64,000 nt of DNA, taken from the NCBI GenBank assembly GCA_907163375.1, contig CAJQUW010000533.1, forward strand, positions 186,001-250,000. Reading direction: 5' to 3'. Position numbers and translations under genes: made by a program. The notes under the pieces were generated by a model that did not search any database, was not told the origin of the DNA, and saw only the letters and a list, made by a program, of their open reading frames with translations. This document shows positions 31,010-41,849 of the stretch, one piece after another; position 1 is the first letter of the stretch, and each line of letters opens with the position of its first letter. This stretch comes from Prostheceraeus crozeri. Taxonomy: Eukaryota; Platyhelminthes; Polycladida; Euryleptidae.

Positions 31010-31663
31010 TCATTAGAATGATTGAAAATTCATAAATTTAGGGATAATTGGTGTTATTTTAACTACTCCTAAAATCACCAATTCTTTTGATGTTGTGTCC
31101 TGGAACGGTCATGATTTTGAGGAGAAAATAATCATAATCTCAAATTTGCGATTCTTAACTTTTATGATTTTTCGGTGTCCTGGAACGGTCATGATTTTGA
31201 GGAGAAAATAATCATAATCTCAAATTTGAGATTCTTAACTTTCATGATTTTTGGTGTCCTGGAACGGTCATGATTTTGAGGAGAAAATAATCATAATCTC
31301 AAATTTGTGATTCTTAACTTTTATGATTTTCGGTGTCCTGGAACGGTCATGATTTTGAGGAAAAAATAATCACAATCTCAAATTTGAGTTTCTGAAAAAT
31401 TTGAAAAATTGGGTATTTTTAAAAACGCCTAAATTTATGAATTTAGGTCTTCATAACCTGAAAAAATGACCAAAAGTCTTAAATTTAGGCGTTTTTAAAA
31501 ATACTAATTTTTCAAAAAAATTGTGCTTTTTAAATGGACTAAATTTATGAATTTAGGTCTTAAAAACCTGAAAAATGGTTAAAATTCATGAATTTAGTCG
31601 TTTTTAAAAATACCAATTTTTCTGAATTTTTCGGTGTCCTGGAACGGTCTTCTTCCCATTACT
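31010..31663. repeat. Right TIR of the inner Polinton
   Basis: Reverse complement of the left TIR. Four consecutive units of about 79-80 bp carry GTGTCCTGGAACGGTCAT (near 31096, 31174, 31254, 31333), and a fifth box lies at the end (about 31633-31650). It ends CTTCTTCCCATTACT and is followed by the AATATC duplication at 31664-31669. Confidence 0.88.
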
Positions 31664-34445
31664 AATATCAACAAGAGTTAAAAATGTTAAAGCAACAGTT
31701 AATGCAACCAGCACAAGCGAATATACTATATTATCAAGGTCATTACATATTGTGAAAGATATTTCTATATTTACAAAAACTTCAGATAATGCTAATTTTA
31801 GCTGTCTCCAATGCATGACGAGCTTTAGAACTAAAGAGGAAATGAATACACATTTGGGGAATTGTCAACAAAATGAAGCAGTTAAAGATACTTTTACGAA
31901 AGAAGATTATTTAGTATATAGTAAATGGTATTACAAAAATAAAGTACCCTTTATTATATATTGTGATTTTGAAGCATCTAATGTTAACATGACACAAAGT
32001 TCTGGTAAGCATTTGCTTGAACAAAAACCATTCTGTTGGAGAATGTACATTCATTCAAATTATCCTGAATTATTTAAATCAGAATTTTATCAATACTATG
32101 GTGAAGATAGTTCAGAAATGCTTACAAAGAAAATACATTTGTAGAAGAATTACAAAAATATTTTCACAATTGCTTAAAACAAATAAACCAATGCTTCCAT
32201 TACCGTATGATCAATTAGTACAATTTGATAATGAAAAAAAATTGTTATTACTGTGGAAAAGAATTTACAACTTATAAAGTAAAAGATCATGATCATCTAA
32301 ATGGATTATTTAGAGGTGCAGCACATAATTCTTGTAATCTTAATGCTAATAAATTTAGATATAACTTTGTAACTTTATATTTCTACAATGGTTCTAGATA
32401 TGATTTCCATTTAATAATAAAAGATCTATTCTCATCTGAAAAATTACAACAGCTAAGAACGAACGTACTATGTAAAACAGAAGAAGAATATTTTTCAATG
32501 CAATTTGGTTGTATTAGAATATTAGATGCATTTAGATTTTTTAATCCTTATTCATTAGAGGTCATGGGAAAAACTTTGAAACCTGAACAATGTAAAATAT
32601 TTAATAAATATAATTTAAAACCCTTAAAAGGTATCTTTCTCTACGAATATTTAACTGGAGATATAAATAGAATAAATGAAATAATGCAGGAACAGCTACT
32701 TTCTTCACGTGATAAATTTAAATCAACATTAAAACAATCACAACTATCTGAAGAAGATTATGCAGAAGCTGAAAAGAATTGGAGAGAGTTAAATTGTAGA
32801 ACAATGTACGATTATACAATGAAATATCTTCAGATAGATGTATTAATCCTTGCTGATCTTTTTAAAAACTTTCGTGACATGTGTGTAGAATGTTGCGGAA
32901 TAGATCCATGTAATTGTTATTCTACACCAGGATTAACATGGTTAGCAGGGTTGAAACATACAAATGTGAAACTTAAATATTATAAAGAAAGTTCTTATGA
33001 TAAATTATTATTTTTGGAATCTGGAATTAGAGGTGGTGTTTCATCTGTTCTAGGTAATAGATATGTTGAATGTTATAATAAGAAAGTAAATCCTGATGAT
33101 TATGGTTATTAAAAAATTTTAAATCCAGAAGAAAGCGATCAGTTTATAAAATTGTTTAATCAAAATATAGAAGGACTTATATCAAATGGAGAGAGTCAAG
33201 CAGCAGTTGATGAATTCATGAGAGAAAACTATTTGTTATATTATGATTTTAATAGCTTATATTCTTCTTGCATGATACAAGAATTACCAACAGGTGAAAT
33301 GGAATGGAGTACCATTCTTGAATACGAACCTACATTAGATGGTGAAAATAACTATGGTTATATATATGAAGTTGATTTAGCATACCCTGATTATATAAAA
33401 GGCGCAACATAATATTATCCTTTCTGTCCCGAAAACAAAATTCCCAAAAAAGAAGATTTTTCAGATTATCAAAAATCTTTAATTCCTAAAAAATACAGGC
33501 CAACAAAAAAAACTTATGTTGACACAAAGTAATAAAGGAAAGTATGTTGTTGAAGGAAGAATGCTAGATTGGTATTTAGATCATGGAATGATTCCTTTTA
33601 AAATTCACCGGAAACTAGTTTCTAGAAAATCTAGGTGGTTAAAAGATTATATAGAGTTCAATATTGAAAAACGTAAAATAGCTAAAAGAAATAAAGATGA
33701 TTTTGGAAACGTGTTCTTTAAATTAATGAATAATGCATTTTATGGTAAGACTTTAGAAAATGTGCGTAATAGACAAAATATTGAAATAGTTTATGACAAA
33801 GATAGGTTTCAAAATTTAACAAGGAAACCTACATATAAAAGAACTACTAGATTCAGTGATGAACTACGTGCAGTGCATCTAAGATGAAACATTATAAAAC
33901 ATGGTAAGTTCAATTTTATAGGATTCACTATATTAGAATTAGCTAAACTATTTATGTTTAAATTTATATATGATTATTTAGCACCTGCTTATGACAAAAA
34001 CTATAAATTACACTTTACAGATACTGATAGCGTTTTCTTAGAATTAACAATACCGTATAATTCTTCACTTGATGAAGAAATTAATAAAATAAAAGATATC
34101 ATTCAGCCTTCTGATTTATGTAAAGTAAAAGATGAATTAGAAGAAAATGAAGAATACATAACAGATGCTGTATTTTTAAAATCTAAATGTCATTGTTATA
34201 ACACAAATTCTAAAACATATAAAACAAATTCAAAAACATCTAAAGCATTAAAAGGAATTTCAAAGGCATCAGTGGCTAACCAAATAGCATTTCAAGATTA
34301 TAAGAATGCATTATTTAATAATGAAATAAAAACAGCATGTAATTATAGACTTAATTCAAAGAAACATAAAATGTATTTAAAAGAGGAACATAAATTAGCA
34401 TTAGATCCGTTTGATGATAAAAGAAAAATTTACCTGATGGAATAA
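31664..34445 (+). pseudogene. Protein-primed DNA polymerase B, 3' part, outer copy
   Basis: Resumes the polymerase gene after the inner Polinton, still within the Gln-rich coiled region. It carries the second finger (CLQCMTSF), Exo I (YCDFEA), the DHDHLNGLFRGAAHNSC block, Exo II (NGSRYDFH), Exo III (YLQIDVLIL), motif A (YYDFNSLYSS), motif B (NNAFYGKT) and motif C (FTDTDS). Over parts of the palm and thumb it is almost identical to the inner copy, in inverted orientation. Broken in several places besides the insertion. Confidence 0.82.
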
Positions 34446-34532
34446 CTACTTTACCTTGCAAATTTTCGAATTTTCAAATTTCTTAATTTTTAAAGATTAA
34501 GAAAAATTTTAAGAAAAAAATTAATTATTCGA

Positions 34533-35296
34533 TCACTCCGCGAAAATATTTTCTATAACACTATCATGTATTATTTTATCAATATTAATTGTAATGAAGC
34601 CATAATCTTTCGACCAAGCATTATTACACGAATGTTTAGATTCATCTTTATCTCTTATACATAAATCTCTGAACAAATCACATAAATCTCTTGCGTTTAT
34701 TTCAAATAGTATAAATATTAACATTCTTTCTAATAACACTTCCATCTAATGAATACATACTTTGTGTTAAATAAAAAACACTACAGTAGTTATGTCTACC
34801 TCTTGTGAAATAATTTCTCTGAACTGACTGATTTCTAACATTAACACAATCATCAAAAATTACACAATGTTTCATTGTTTTATCTAGTTTACTAGGATCT
34901 TGCATATTACCACTATCATCTATTAATTGTATCTTTATGTGTTTATTTCTATTAGATTCTACTAACTGATTAATTTTTGCTGCTTCTTCACACCACGAAC
35001 TTATTTCTTCTTCATATTCAGATTTTTCATATTCTTTGAATAATGAAGCAATTGCTGTTTTTTAAAGATTATTTTCAAATCCATATTTTAAAAATTGATA
35101 AACAGGTTGTTCTGCTGTTGTTGTATAAATTATAAGATTGTTATAATCCAAAAAATTTGGAGTCGTTAAAATTTTAAATAATAAATATGTTTTCCACATC
35201 CTGATCTTCTACAAATAACTGACAAAACTTTATTAGATAAATTTGGATGATGATTAAATTTAAGTTTTTTTTATTTAATGGGGGAAATTCACTCAT
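34533..35296 (-). pseudogene. A32/FtsK-like packaging ATPase, outer copy, broken
   Basis: Counterpart of 17097-17905, starting at 35296 (MSEFPP). Walker A and Walker B (VIFDDCVN) regions and the NYFTRGRHNYCSVFYLTQS block are recognisable. It is convergent with pPolB, as in the inner copy. Broken in several places. Confidence 0.72.
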
Positions 35297-35337
35297 TTTT
35301 AATAAGACATTTTTATTTTTAAAGAAGAAGAAGAAAA

Positions 35338-36126
35338 TTAAACTTCTCTAACCAAAAGATCTATCATAATCTCTTCACCTCCAAAATTTATTTCTGGTCC
35401 TGTCTCATCAGTGATTCTAATGTTAATGTTGTTGATAGTTTTTCTTGTAATAGGGAAATATATTAATGTTTGTGGAATTACATTTAATCTATAACCAATG
35501 GGTACAGTAAAAGCTGGAAAACTGAATATTAAATTTGACAATTTACCATTTATATATCCTCCTTCAATAATGTCACAATGTACAACAATTGAATTTATTT
35601 CAGTTATTTTAGGAATCTTCTCACCTAAATGATAACCTTCACTATAGGTTTGTTTATTAAATCCTAATAGCTTTGACAATGATCTATCATGATTAAAATC
35701 AACTTGATGATTTTCGTCGAAAGTAAGAGAAAATTTATTAACTGCCGGTTCAACTGCAAATGTAGCTGTTTCTTATCTTTAAATGGTATACCTAAATGTC
35801 TCTTAATTTCATTTGATATTGATTCAACTTCGAAAGAACCAGGAAGAAGAGTTAGTACTTTCCGCGTTTTGCCTTTATCAGTAGAATATCTAAATTGATC
35901 ATTCACATCTTTGATAACGTTTTGAATAGTGTTAAATGTGGAAAAACTAGTCAATGCAATTTGATAATTTTTATTTTGTTCCAAATGTAGAATGGGTTCT
36001 AAATTACAAGTGTGTGATGAAGTAGTTGTTATAATTTTTGACGTCGTACTAAATTTTGATGAACCCAAAATCTCTGTTAGATTTTCTAAATGATCATTAA
36101 TTTTTGTCTAAATCTGCTGAACACAT
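35338..36126 (-). pseudogene. Penton-like minor capsid protein, outer copy, broken
   Basis: Counterpart of 16245-17049. The 3' part is open and shows SKLLGFNKQTYSEGYH, GYRLNVIPQTLIYFP, INNINIRITDETGPE and INFGGEEIMIDLLVREV, the characteristic last strands of the penton jelly roll. Broken in a few places. Confidence 0.75.
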
Positions 36127-36169
36127 TTTTTAGTTAAAATTTTAAATAAATATTTTTCCTATAAAAAAT

Positions 36170-36959
36170 TAAAAACAACAACATATTTCAGCTATACTTT
36201 TATAATCATCTTCATTTAGAATCTTCTTTTCTAACAGTCTTTTCAATATAGCATGAATTTCATTGAAACTAGAATTATGTCCTCCTTTATTGCAGATATT
36301 AAAATAATTAATCTATTTAGTAATTCTTGTGGATCATCTGGTAAGAATACAGTTGTTTCTGTTTTAAAACCTTTTCCTACTTTAACTCCTGTTGATATTA
36401 AATTCATAGCGGTTAAGAGATTTTACTGCGCCAACTCTATCTAACGTAGCTTTATTTTTTATGAGATCTTCTACAGCATAAATTTTTAAATCTGCTCCTC
36501 TTAAAAGATCAACAAAATTTCTATGTAAACAAAAAAGAGATTTATCTGGCGAAAAAATTGAACCTCGAAAAGGTTTTTTGTCTGAGATAAAGGTATTGTT
36601 TTTCCATTCATAAATGAAATAGAATGTTCAAATTGCATAGATTTTGGTAATTTCTTATTAATGTTTGATTCTAGTAATTCATAGTCATCTAATATAGTTT
36701 TGTGTTCTGGATCTGTTATATTAATTTGTTTATCATCATTATTTGTAAGTTCTTTTTCAAGACTTTTAAATGGTTTCATAGTTTTTTCAAAATCAGTTTT
36801 TACTTGCTCGGTTTGCTGCATTTTTTCTAACATATCAAATTGAATACCAGCTTTATGCATTCTATGTTGTTTATGATTTTCTTTCATAATATTTCTTTGT
36901 TTTATTAATTTATCTAATTGTTGAATTCTTCTTTGATTATCAGCTTTAATTTTATCCAT
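36170..36959 (-). pseudogene. Unknown conserved Polinton gene next to penton, outer copy
   Basis: Counterpart of 15411-16229. The 5' part from 36959 (MDKIKADNQRRIQQLDKL) is open for about 150 codons, charged and helical, with TDPEHKTILDDYELLESN. The 3' part contains the region with SSFNEIHAIL. No recognised domain. Broken. Confidence 0.45.
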
Positions 36960-36991
36960 TTTTTTATATTATATTTTTATATTATATTTTT

Positions 36992-37786
36992 TCATATTAT
37001 TTTTTGAATTTTTTTTAAAAATATAATATTTGAATTTTGTGGTATCATTGGCATAGAACAAAAACATTTTACTGAACAAATTATTTTTTTATTGCTTTGG
37101 CGTCTAAAGTTTTGTTTAATAATTTTTTTTCTGAAAGTTTCGCTTAAAGTTTTAAGTTCTTCTAAAAAACTTTTATCAGTTTCCTCAATAGAAGTTTTTC
37201 CATCTTGCTTATTCTTGTCATCAACTTTTTCTGACTGTAATTGAAATGATATTTGATTTGCTTCATTAGCTATTTGATCAAATTTTTCAATCTCATCTAA
37301 CGTAATAGCATTATCATCACATACTCTTTGAAAGTAGTAATGTAATTTGTCATAAACTTCTTTAATATGTAAATGTTTAGTTTTTGATGATTTTCGTTTC
37401 TTAGTTATTAAAGATTTATCTAACATTGTAACAAGAGAAGTTGTAAAAACACCAGTACCTGTTAAAGCAGTAGCAATAATAGGAATTGAAAGAGCGCCAG
37501 AAGAAATAACGATTGTTAAAGCACCCAAACTTACTGTTAAAAATATTCCAACACCTTGTGTTACATTCTTAACTTTAGTCCATCTTTTTCTTAGTTTATC
37601 ATAATGTTCTAATCTTAATAATAGTTGCGTTTCCTTATTTTTCATATAACGTACTCTATCTTTATGTTTTTCAATGTTCATCTTTTCGATGTCCATTAAA
37701 GTAGAACTACGTTCATTTATTAACGAAGGATATATTCTCGAAGTTTCTTCCATTTTCGAAGTTTCTTCCATTTTTGAGGTTTCCAT
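36992..37786 (-). CDS. Membrane protein with coiled N-terminus, outer copy
   Basis: 264 codons, open. Two or three repeats of (K)MEET(S)K at the N-terminus, a basic helix, then hydrophobic segments at about residues 88-108 and 112-130 (GIFLTVSLGALTIVISSGA), followed by a helical acidic region (HLHIKEVYDKLHYYFQRV, LDEIEKFDQIANEAN). The C-terminal 50 residues after FRKKIIKQ are longer than in the inner copy and end in another hydrophobic stretch. The 5' third lies inside the TIR, so its promoter region is duplicated at the far end of the element. Function unknown. Confidence 0.6.
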   Translation of the reverse strand: METSKMEETSKMEETSRIYPSLINERSSTLMDIEKMNIEKHKDRVRYMKNKETQLLLRLEHYDKLRKRWTKVKNVTQGVGIFLTVSLGALTIVISSGALSIPIIATALTGTGVFTTSLVTMLDKSLITKKRKSSKTKHLHIKEVYDKLHYYFQRVCDDNAITLDEIEKFDQIANEANQISFQLQSEKVDDKNKQDGKTSIEETDKSFLEELKTLSETFRKKIIKQNFRRQSNKKIICSVKCFCSMPMIPQNSNIIFLKKIQKII

Positions 37787-38276
37787 TTTTTAATAAATAT
37801 TTTGAATGCAATCTTCCGATATTTTTAGACTATGTGAAAAGACTACCTAAATTTTCGACTACGTGAAATTCTTAGACTACGCAAATTTTCGAAATTTCGA
37901 AATTTTGAGATTTTTGAAATTTCGAAATTTCGAAATTTTGATATTTTTGAAATTTCGAAATTTTGATATTTTTGGACTACCTAAATTTTTGGACTACATA
38001 AATTTTCGACTATGTGAAATTTTTAGACTACCTAAATTTTAGACTACGTGAAATTTTGATATTTTTTAGACTACGTAAATTTTCGACTACGTGATATTTT
38101 TAAAAACTCTTTTCAGTATATGAAAAAATCCCAACGAGCTTAGAACTTTTTTTTGATTTTATTATTTTATTTTTTATTTTTATAGCTCTTTTTTCAGTAC
38201 ATGAAATATTCCGATTTTGCATTCTGGAGGCATCTTATTTTTTTAGTTGTCCTGAACCAGTCATATATACATTACT
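37464..38276. repeat. Right TIR of the outer Polinton
   Basis: Reverse complement of 135-1004. It includes the 5' end of the membrane-protein gene, a tract of short repeats (AATTTCGAAATTTTGA and CTACGTGAAATTTT, about 37830-38095), and one terminal box GTTGTCCTGAACC(A/G)GTCA near 38247. It ends CATTACT at 38276. It has one copy of the end unit that is duplicated on the left. Confidence 0.8.
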
Positions 38277-38685
38277 TAGTCAAAATGCCACTTAAAGCAT
38301 CATCAAAACCTTAAAGTTTCGTATCAATTCCCAATATGGTCTCGTGGAATCGCGTCATAGGTTTCCTAGCCTGATCGCCAAGGTTAAATGAGATTCCCTC
38401 TCTCCTCTAGTGAGCCGCTGAATAGCCAATGTAGTGTTTTTTTCACTATTGATTTGCGCTGACAGTTCAACGCTGGGCTGCAGTAATCTAGGATATGCTC
38501 CTCACGCTGGAGAAGAGCCAATCAGCTATCGCTGGGCTTGGCTTCAGCATGGCTTCAAGCTTGTAGGAGAAAGTCGACGTCATAATTTCTAGGAAATTTC
38601 ACCATTACCTTGTATGACCTCGTCAGAAAGTGCGAATCACTCTGATTCATATCTGCAGTGAAGCACGGTACCTTACTCCGAAGCA
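38277..38685. other. Spacer, probably hAT 5' region
   Basis: No gene seen. Base composition changes sharply to a higher GC content at about 38290, marking the end of Polinton sequence. The last 250 bp lead straight into the hAT transposase start, so part may be that element's leader. I did not find matching terminal repeats. Confidence 0.4.
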
Positions 38686-40027
38686 ATGCCGAAAACTGCC
38701 ATTTCTGACTCGAATAAAGTGAGATCTTTTGTGCGCCAGTATCCAGACGAATTATCCGCTACGCCGAAGACTGAATTATACTGTAAACTCTGTGAAACTA
38801 TAGTTAAACATGAGAAGACATTCTTTGTTGATATTCATCGACGTTCTGCGAAGCATTCTTCGAAACTGTCGTCTTCGACTACGAGTGCCAGCCAGCAGAA
38901 GTTTATGAACCCAAGAGCTACAAATTTGGCTGAGGACGTCCTTAGCGCCGATATACCCCTCAACAAATCCGTCAGTTATTCACAAAAATGAGATATTCTT
39001 GTCCTTCTATGTCAAGCTGCAGACTTCATATCCCGAAGTTATTTGATGAAGAGAGGAGAAGGGTGAAAGACGATGTATCCAACCAACAAATATTCTTGAT
39101 CGCCGATGTATCTGACATCAAAGGACAAAAGTATTTCAATATTTTGGTGGGCAAATTGGAAGCGCCAACCGTTTCCTACATGATTACCGTGTTCATCTCA
39201 CGGAAAATATCAACAGCAAAATTGTTTGTCAACTTGTGGATGACGTGATCCAATTTCTTGGTACTCGACGAAGTGATTTTGTGTTGCTACTGTCCGACGC
39301 CGCTCGCTATATGACTTCCGCTGGACTTACCTTGAAAATCCTGTACCCTCAATTATTCCATGTAACTTGCGTCGCACATCTACTGCACAACTGCGCTATG
39401 CATGTTGCGGCTAAATTTCCATCCATTGACAACGTCATAGCAACAGTGAAAGCGTGCACCGTGAAAAACAAAAGTCGCCGATTGCTTTTTTCAGACATTG
39501 GTCAGCCTCCTCATCCAGTCTTGACACGATGGGGCTCGTGGCTGGAGGCAGCGTTTTGGTATGCAGACAATTTGCCAGCTGTCAGAAATATCTTCGAAAC
39601 AATGGAGGGTAAAGGACTCCTTCTTTCCAAAGCTAAAGAAGCACTATCAAAAACTGAGCTGACACAGAAGCTAGTTGAAATTCTTCAATATCGCAAGCTT
39701 GTGGAACTTGTTCATCATTCCGAATCCAGCAGCTACACTATTGCGCAAGCAATGAATGACATACAAGAAATTGAATTTGAAGAAGATCCATGCGAGATTA
39801 AAGCGTACATTTAGAAAAGACTTGCAAATAATGACATCCAACAAATAACGGATATGACAAGAAGTGATATTTCGCCGTCGGTTTTCAAACTACTTCTAAA
39901 TGCTCAGCCAACAAGTGCAGCTGTAGAACGATCGTTCTCAATGCTCAAGAATGTTCTGAAGGACAATCGAAACTTCAGTTTTGAGAACGTACGACAATTC
40001 GCTACGATAAATTTTAATTCTTCTGTT
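38686..40027 (+). pseudogene. hAT-family transposase, decayed
   Basis: The first frame (38686-38991) has a BED/CGGBP1-like finger (YCKLCETIVKHEK then H-x5-H). The next pieces carry IFLIADVSDIKGQKYF with the first catalytic Asp and FVLLLSDAARYM with the second, then LFHVTCVAHLLHNCAMH and a segment ending before 39814. The hAT dimerisation motif PTSAAVERSFSMLKNVLKDNR ends at 40027. The reading frame shifts near 38985 and again near 39240, and an in-frame TAG lies at 39812-39814. The region between the catalytic core and the dimerisation domain is shorter than usual, so part is probably deleted. It cannot make an active protein. Confidence 0.8.
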
Positions 40028-41233
40028 TGAGTTTTGCCTCAAACTAGCATGTTTTGCATCTACAAAGAGTTTCTTATTGTTTCACAATGTTTTGCATTTA
40101 CAAAGAATTTGTTGTTGTTTACCAATATCTTTACCATCATGTTTTTATTTCAAAATGTAGCGGGAAAAGTAGAAGATTAATTAACACTAAGCGGGGTTCG
40201 TAAACTTATAGTTTTCTAGATACATACCCGTATGTCGCATGGCACTAGAAAGTCTTCATCGCTATAGGGGCTTAATTGACATAAACGGACAAGGCTATAG
40301 TATACATGTACATGTAGATACGATGTATGAAATTCTAATAACAAATTTTGTTAGGTCAATTTTTTAGGTCAAAAAATCATGGCTCATTAGGTAAAAAAAA
40401 ATCATGTTTACGTCAAAATTCTGCAAGCCCTAACTATCAGCCGTCACCCGCTAGACTGTTCTAAAATTAGAACAACGTGATCTGACGTCTGAGGGAAGAT
40501 ATAGAAAGCTGTGATTTGCAAAGAGAAGCAATGTATCAGAAATGCACCAGAATAGTCAGCAGCTATCTGTACATCAAATAAGATCCAATTTTTTGTGATA
40601 GACAAATGCGTTATACAAGCACAATATTTCAAAAAAAAACATTTTGTATTAAATGTTTGAAGATTCACGTTAATGTTCGATACTAATCAATATACTTACA
40701 GGTGGTACATAAGCACTATAGCTTGCGATCATGTAATCAACAATTAGCATTTTAGAAAGATGTTTGAGACGATTGCATTCAGTTAACATAATTGATATTT
40801 CTGTTCATGATAGTAGAGTGTCCGAAGAGATCAACTTTGTCGCCGGGTTCAGACACAAAATTCATTCTGGCCGGGTCCGGGCCGAAAATAGCGGCCCGGT
40901 TCCACCTATTATTGCAATCAAGACTTTTGACGGTGATATAGGCGAACAGTGTAGTCTGAAATGCATCAATTGCCAAAGTCGGCATTTCGAACTTTTCATT
41001 GGTTGCATCTATTCATTAGTTCGTTACCTTTGGTTCATTTTGATGCAATGACGTGACTGTCCTTTACTAACTATGGTAAACGTATGGTCATGTAAACTAT
41101 AGCGGCATCTCTGATTGTTAGGGTTTTTTCTTAAATTAAACTAAATGCTTGAACATTTTGAAGATTTATGCTGGTAGTGCCCAAATGCAATTTCAGCAAG
41201 TCTGCGTAACAAAATCGATGAGTAGGAACTTAC
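40028..41233. other. Intergenic stretch, no gene recognised
   Basis: Short spurious frames only. The first 150 bp may be the 3' end of the hAT element. A GC-richer patch lies at 40840-40960 without a recognisable motif. Confidence 0.4.
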
Positions 41234-41523
41234 CTCAATGTAACAAGTAAACGTTGTTCGGCGCCAATAGATGCCCTGTAATTCGATTGACCAGGGGTAA
41301 TCCTCAGCTCGATCAAGGATAGCAACTCCGAAAAAGACCCATATGACATTCTTGTATAATTAAAAAATTTCTCGGGATCATCTTTCATCTTTGGGAATAA
41401 TGTGTGGTACTCGCACTCCTGCTTATTGGCGAAAATCGGCCGAACCCAAGTTCGCCGTCTTTTCCTGGTTTCCATGCGTGTGTAGTAATACAGTATCACA
41501 GGATGTAGCCGATTGGCAGCCAT
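41234..41523 (-). pseudogene. PIF/Harbinger transposase, first exon only
   Basis: From the ATG at 41523 (MAANRLHP) the frame encodes the typical Harbinger N-terminus: RKRRRTWVRPIFANK, FPKMKDDPEKFFNYTRMS and FSELLSLIELRI...Q. It ends at a strong splice donor (GAG/GTAAGT, donor at 41233-41228). No downstream exon with the DDE core was found on this strand before the hAT remnant, so the element is truncated. The frame is open upstream to 41775 but those residues look non-coding. Could be a relic of an element or of a HARBI1-like host gene. Confidence 0.65.
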
Positions 41524-41849
41524 CAGAACGAAAATGAATGAGCCCTGTCTTGTGTTAATCAGCATGAGAAAGCATTGGTAAATCAAGACAGTAGTCATAG
41601 CAACGGTTAACAGCAAAAAAACGATGACGTATCGGAAATGGATTTCCCTAGAGTGACTGTGGAAGGTGAAAACGGGTGATGGACGATTGGAAAGTGGAAG
41701 ACGGCAGATGAAAATCTGATCATCACGCCTTATGGAAGACGCCTTATGAAGAAGGTGCAATGAGGTGAGTAACATGGAAGACGGGCCATGGAAGACGCCT
41801 TTTCCTGTGTGACAGCGGCCTTATCTGCTGCACAGCACAGGAACTGCCA

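Larger units (their letters stand above)
14081..31663 (-). mobile_element. Inner Polinton/Maverick (fossil), inserted in the outer pPolB gene in opposite orientation
   Basis: Exact ends AGTAATGGGAAGAAGACC / reverse complement, TIRs of about 600 bp with tandem 79-80-bp units, a 6-bp target duplication, and length 17583 bp. Gene order from the left is membrane protein, unknown gene, penton, ATPase (plus strand), pPolB and clamp-like gene (minus), fibre, minor virion protein, major capsid, small virion protein, PLA2/integrase (plus), then protease and an extra cargo gene (minus). It is broken with roughly ten to twenty damaged points, yet several genes are open. It carries no nested insertion and is younger in position than the outer element. 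Confidence 0.92.
135..38276 (+). mobile_element. Outer Polinton/Maverick (fossil), interrupted by a LINE and a second Polinton
   Basis: Both ends start with AGT(G/A)ATGTA in inverted orientation and continue into long TIRs. Between them lies a full Polinton gene set: adenain-like protease, retroviral-type integrase, PLA2-like protein, major capsid protein, fibre-like coiled coil, protein-primed DNA polymerase B, A32-type packaging ATPase, penton-like protein and a membrane protein. Without the inserted LINE (about 4.1 kb) and inner Polinton (17.6 kb) the element is about 16.4 kb, which is the usual Polinton size. It is broken, with roughly ten to twenty damaged points besides the two insertions. 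It must be older than both insertions. Its capsid and polymerase sequences are still close to those of the inner copy, so the family is fairly young. Confidence 0.9.

Noticed and set aside
36992-37786. Firm assignment of the membrane protein to the SLATT family
   Set aside because: Only the helix-membrane-helix layout agrees; no diagnostic motif was seen.
121-38286. AGTCAAAAT at both ends as the outer Polinton's target duplication
   Set aside because: It is 9 bp instead of 6, and a few extra bases separate it unequally from the two tips, so it is only a possibility.
41530-41775. Upstream part of the Harbinger frame as real N-terminus with a membrane span
   Set aside because: It has no counterpart in Harbinger transposases; the ATG at 41523 fits the family start better.
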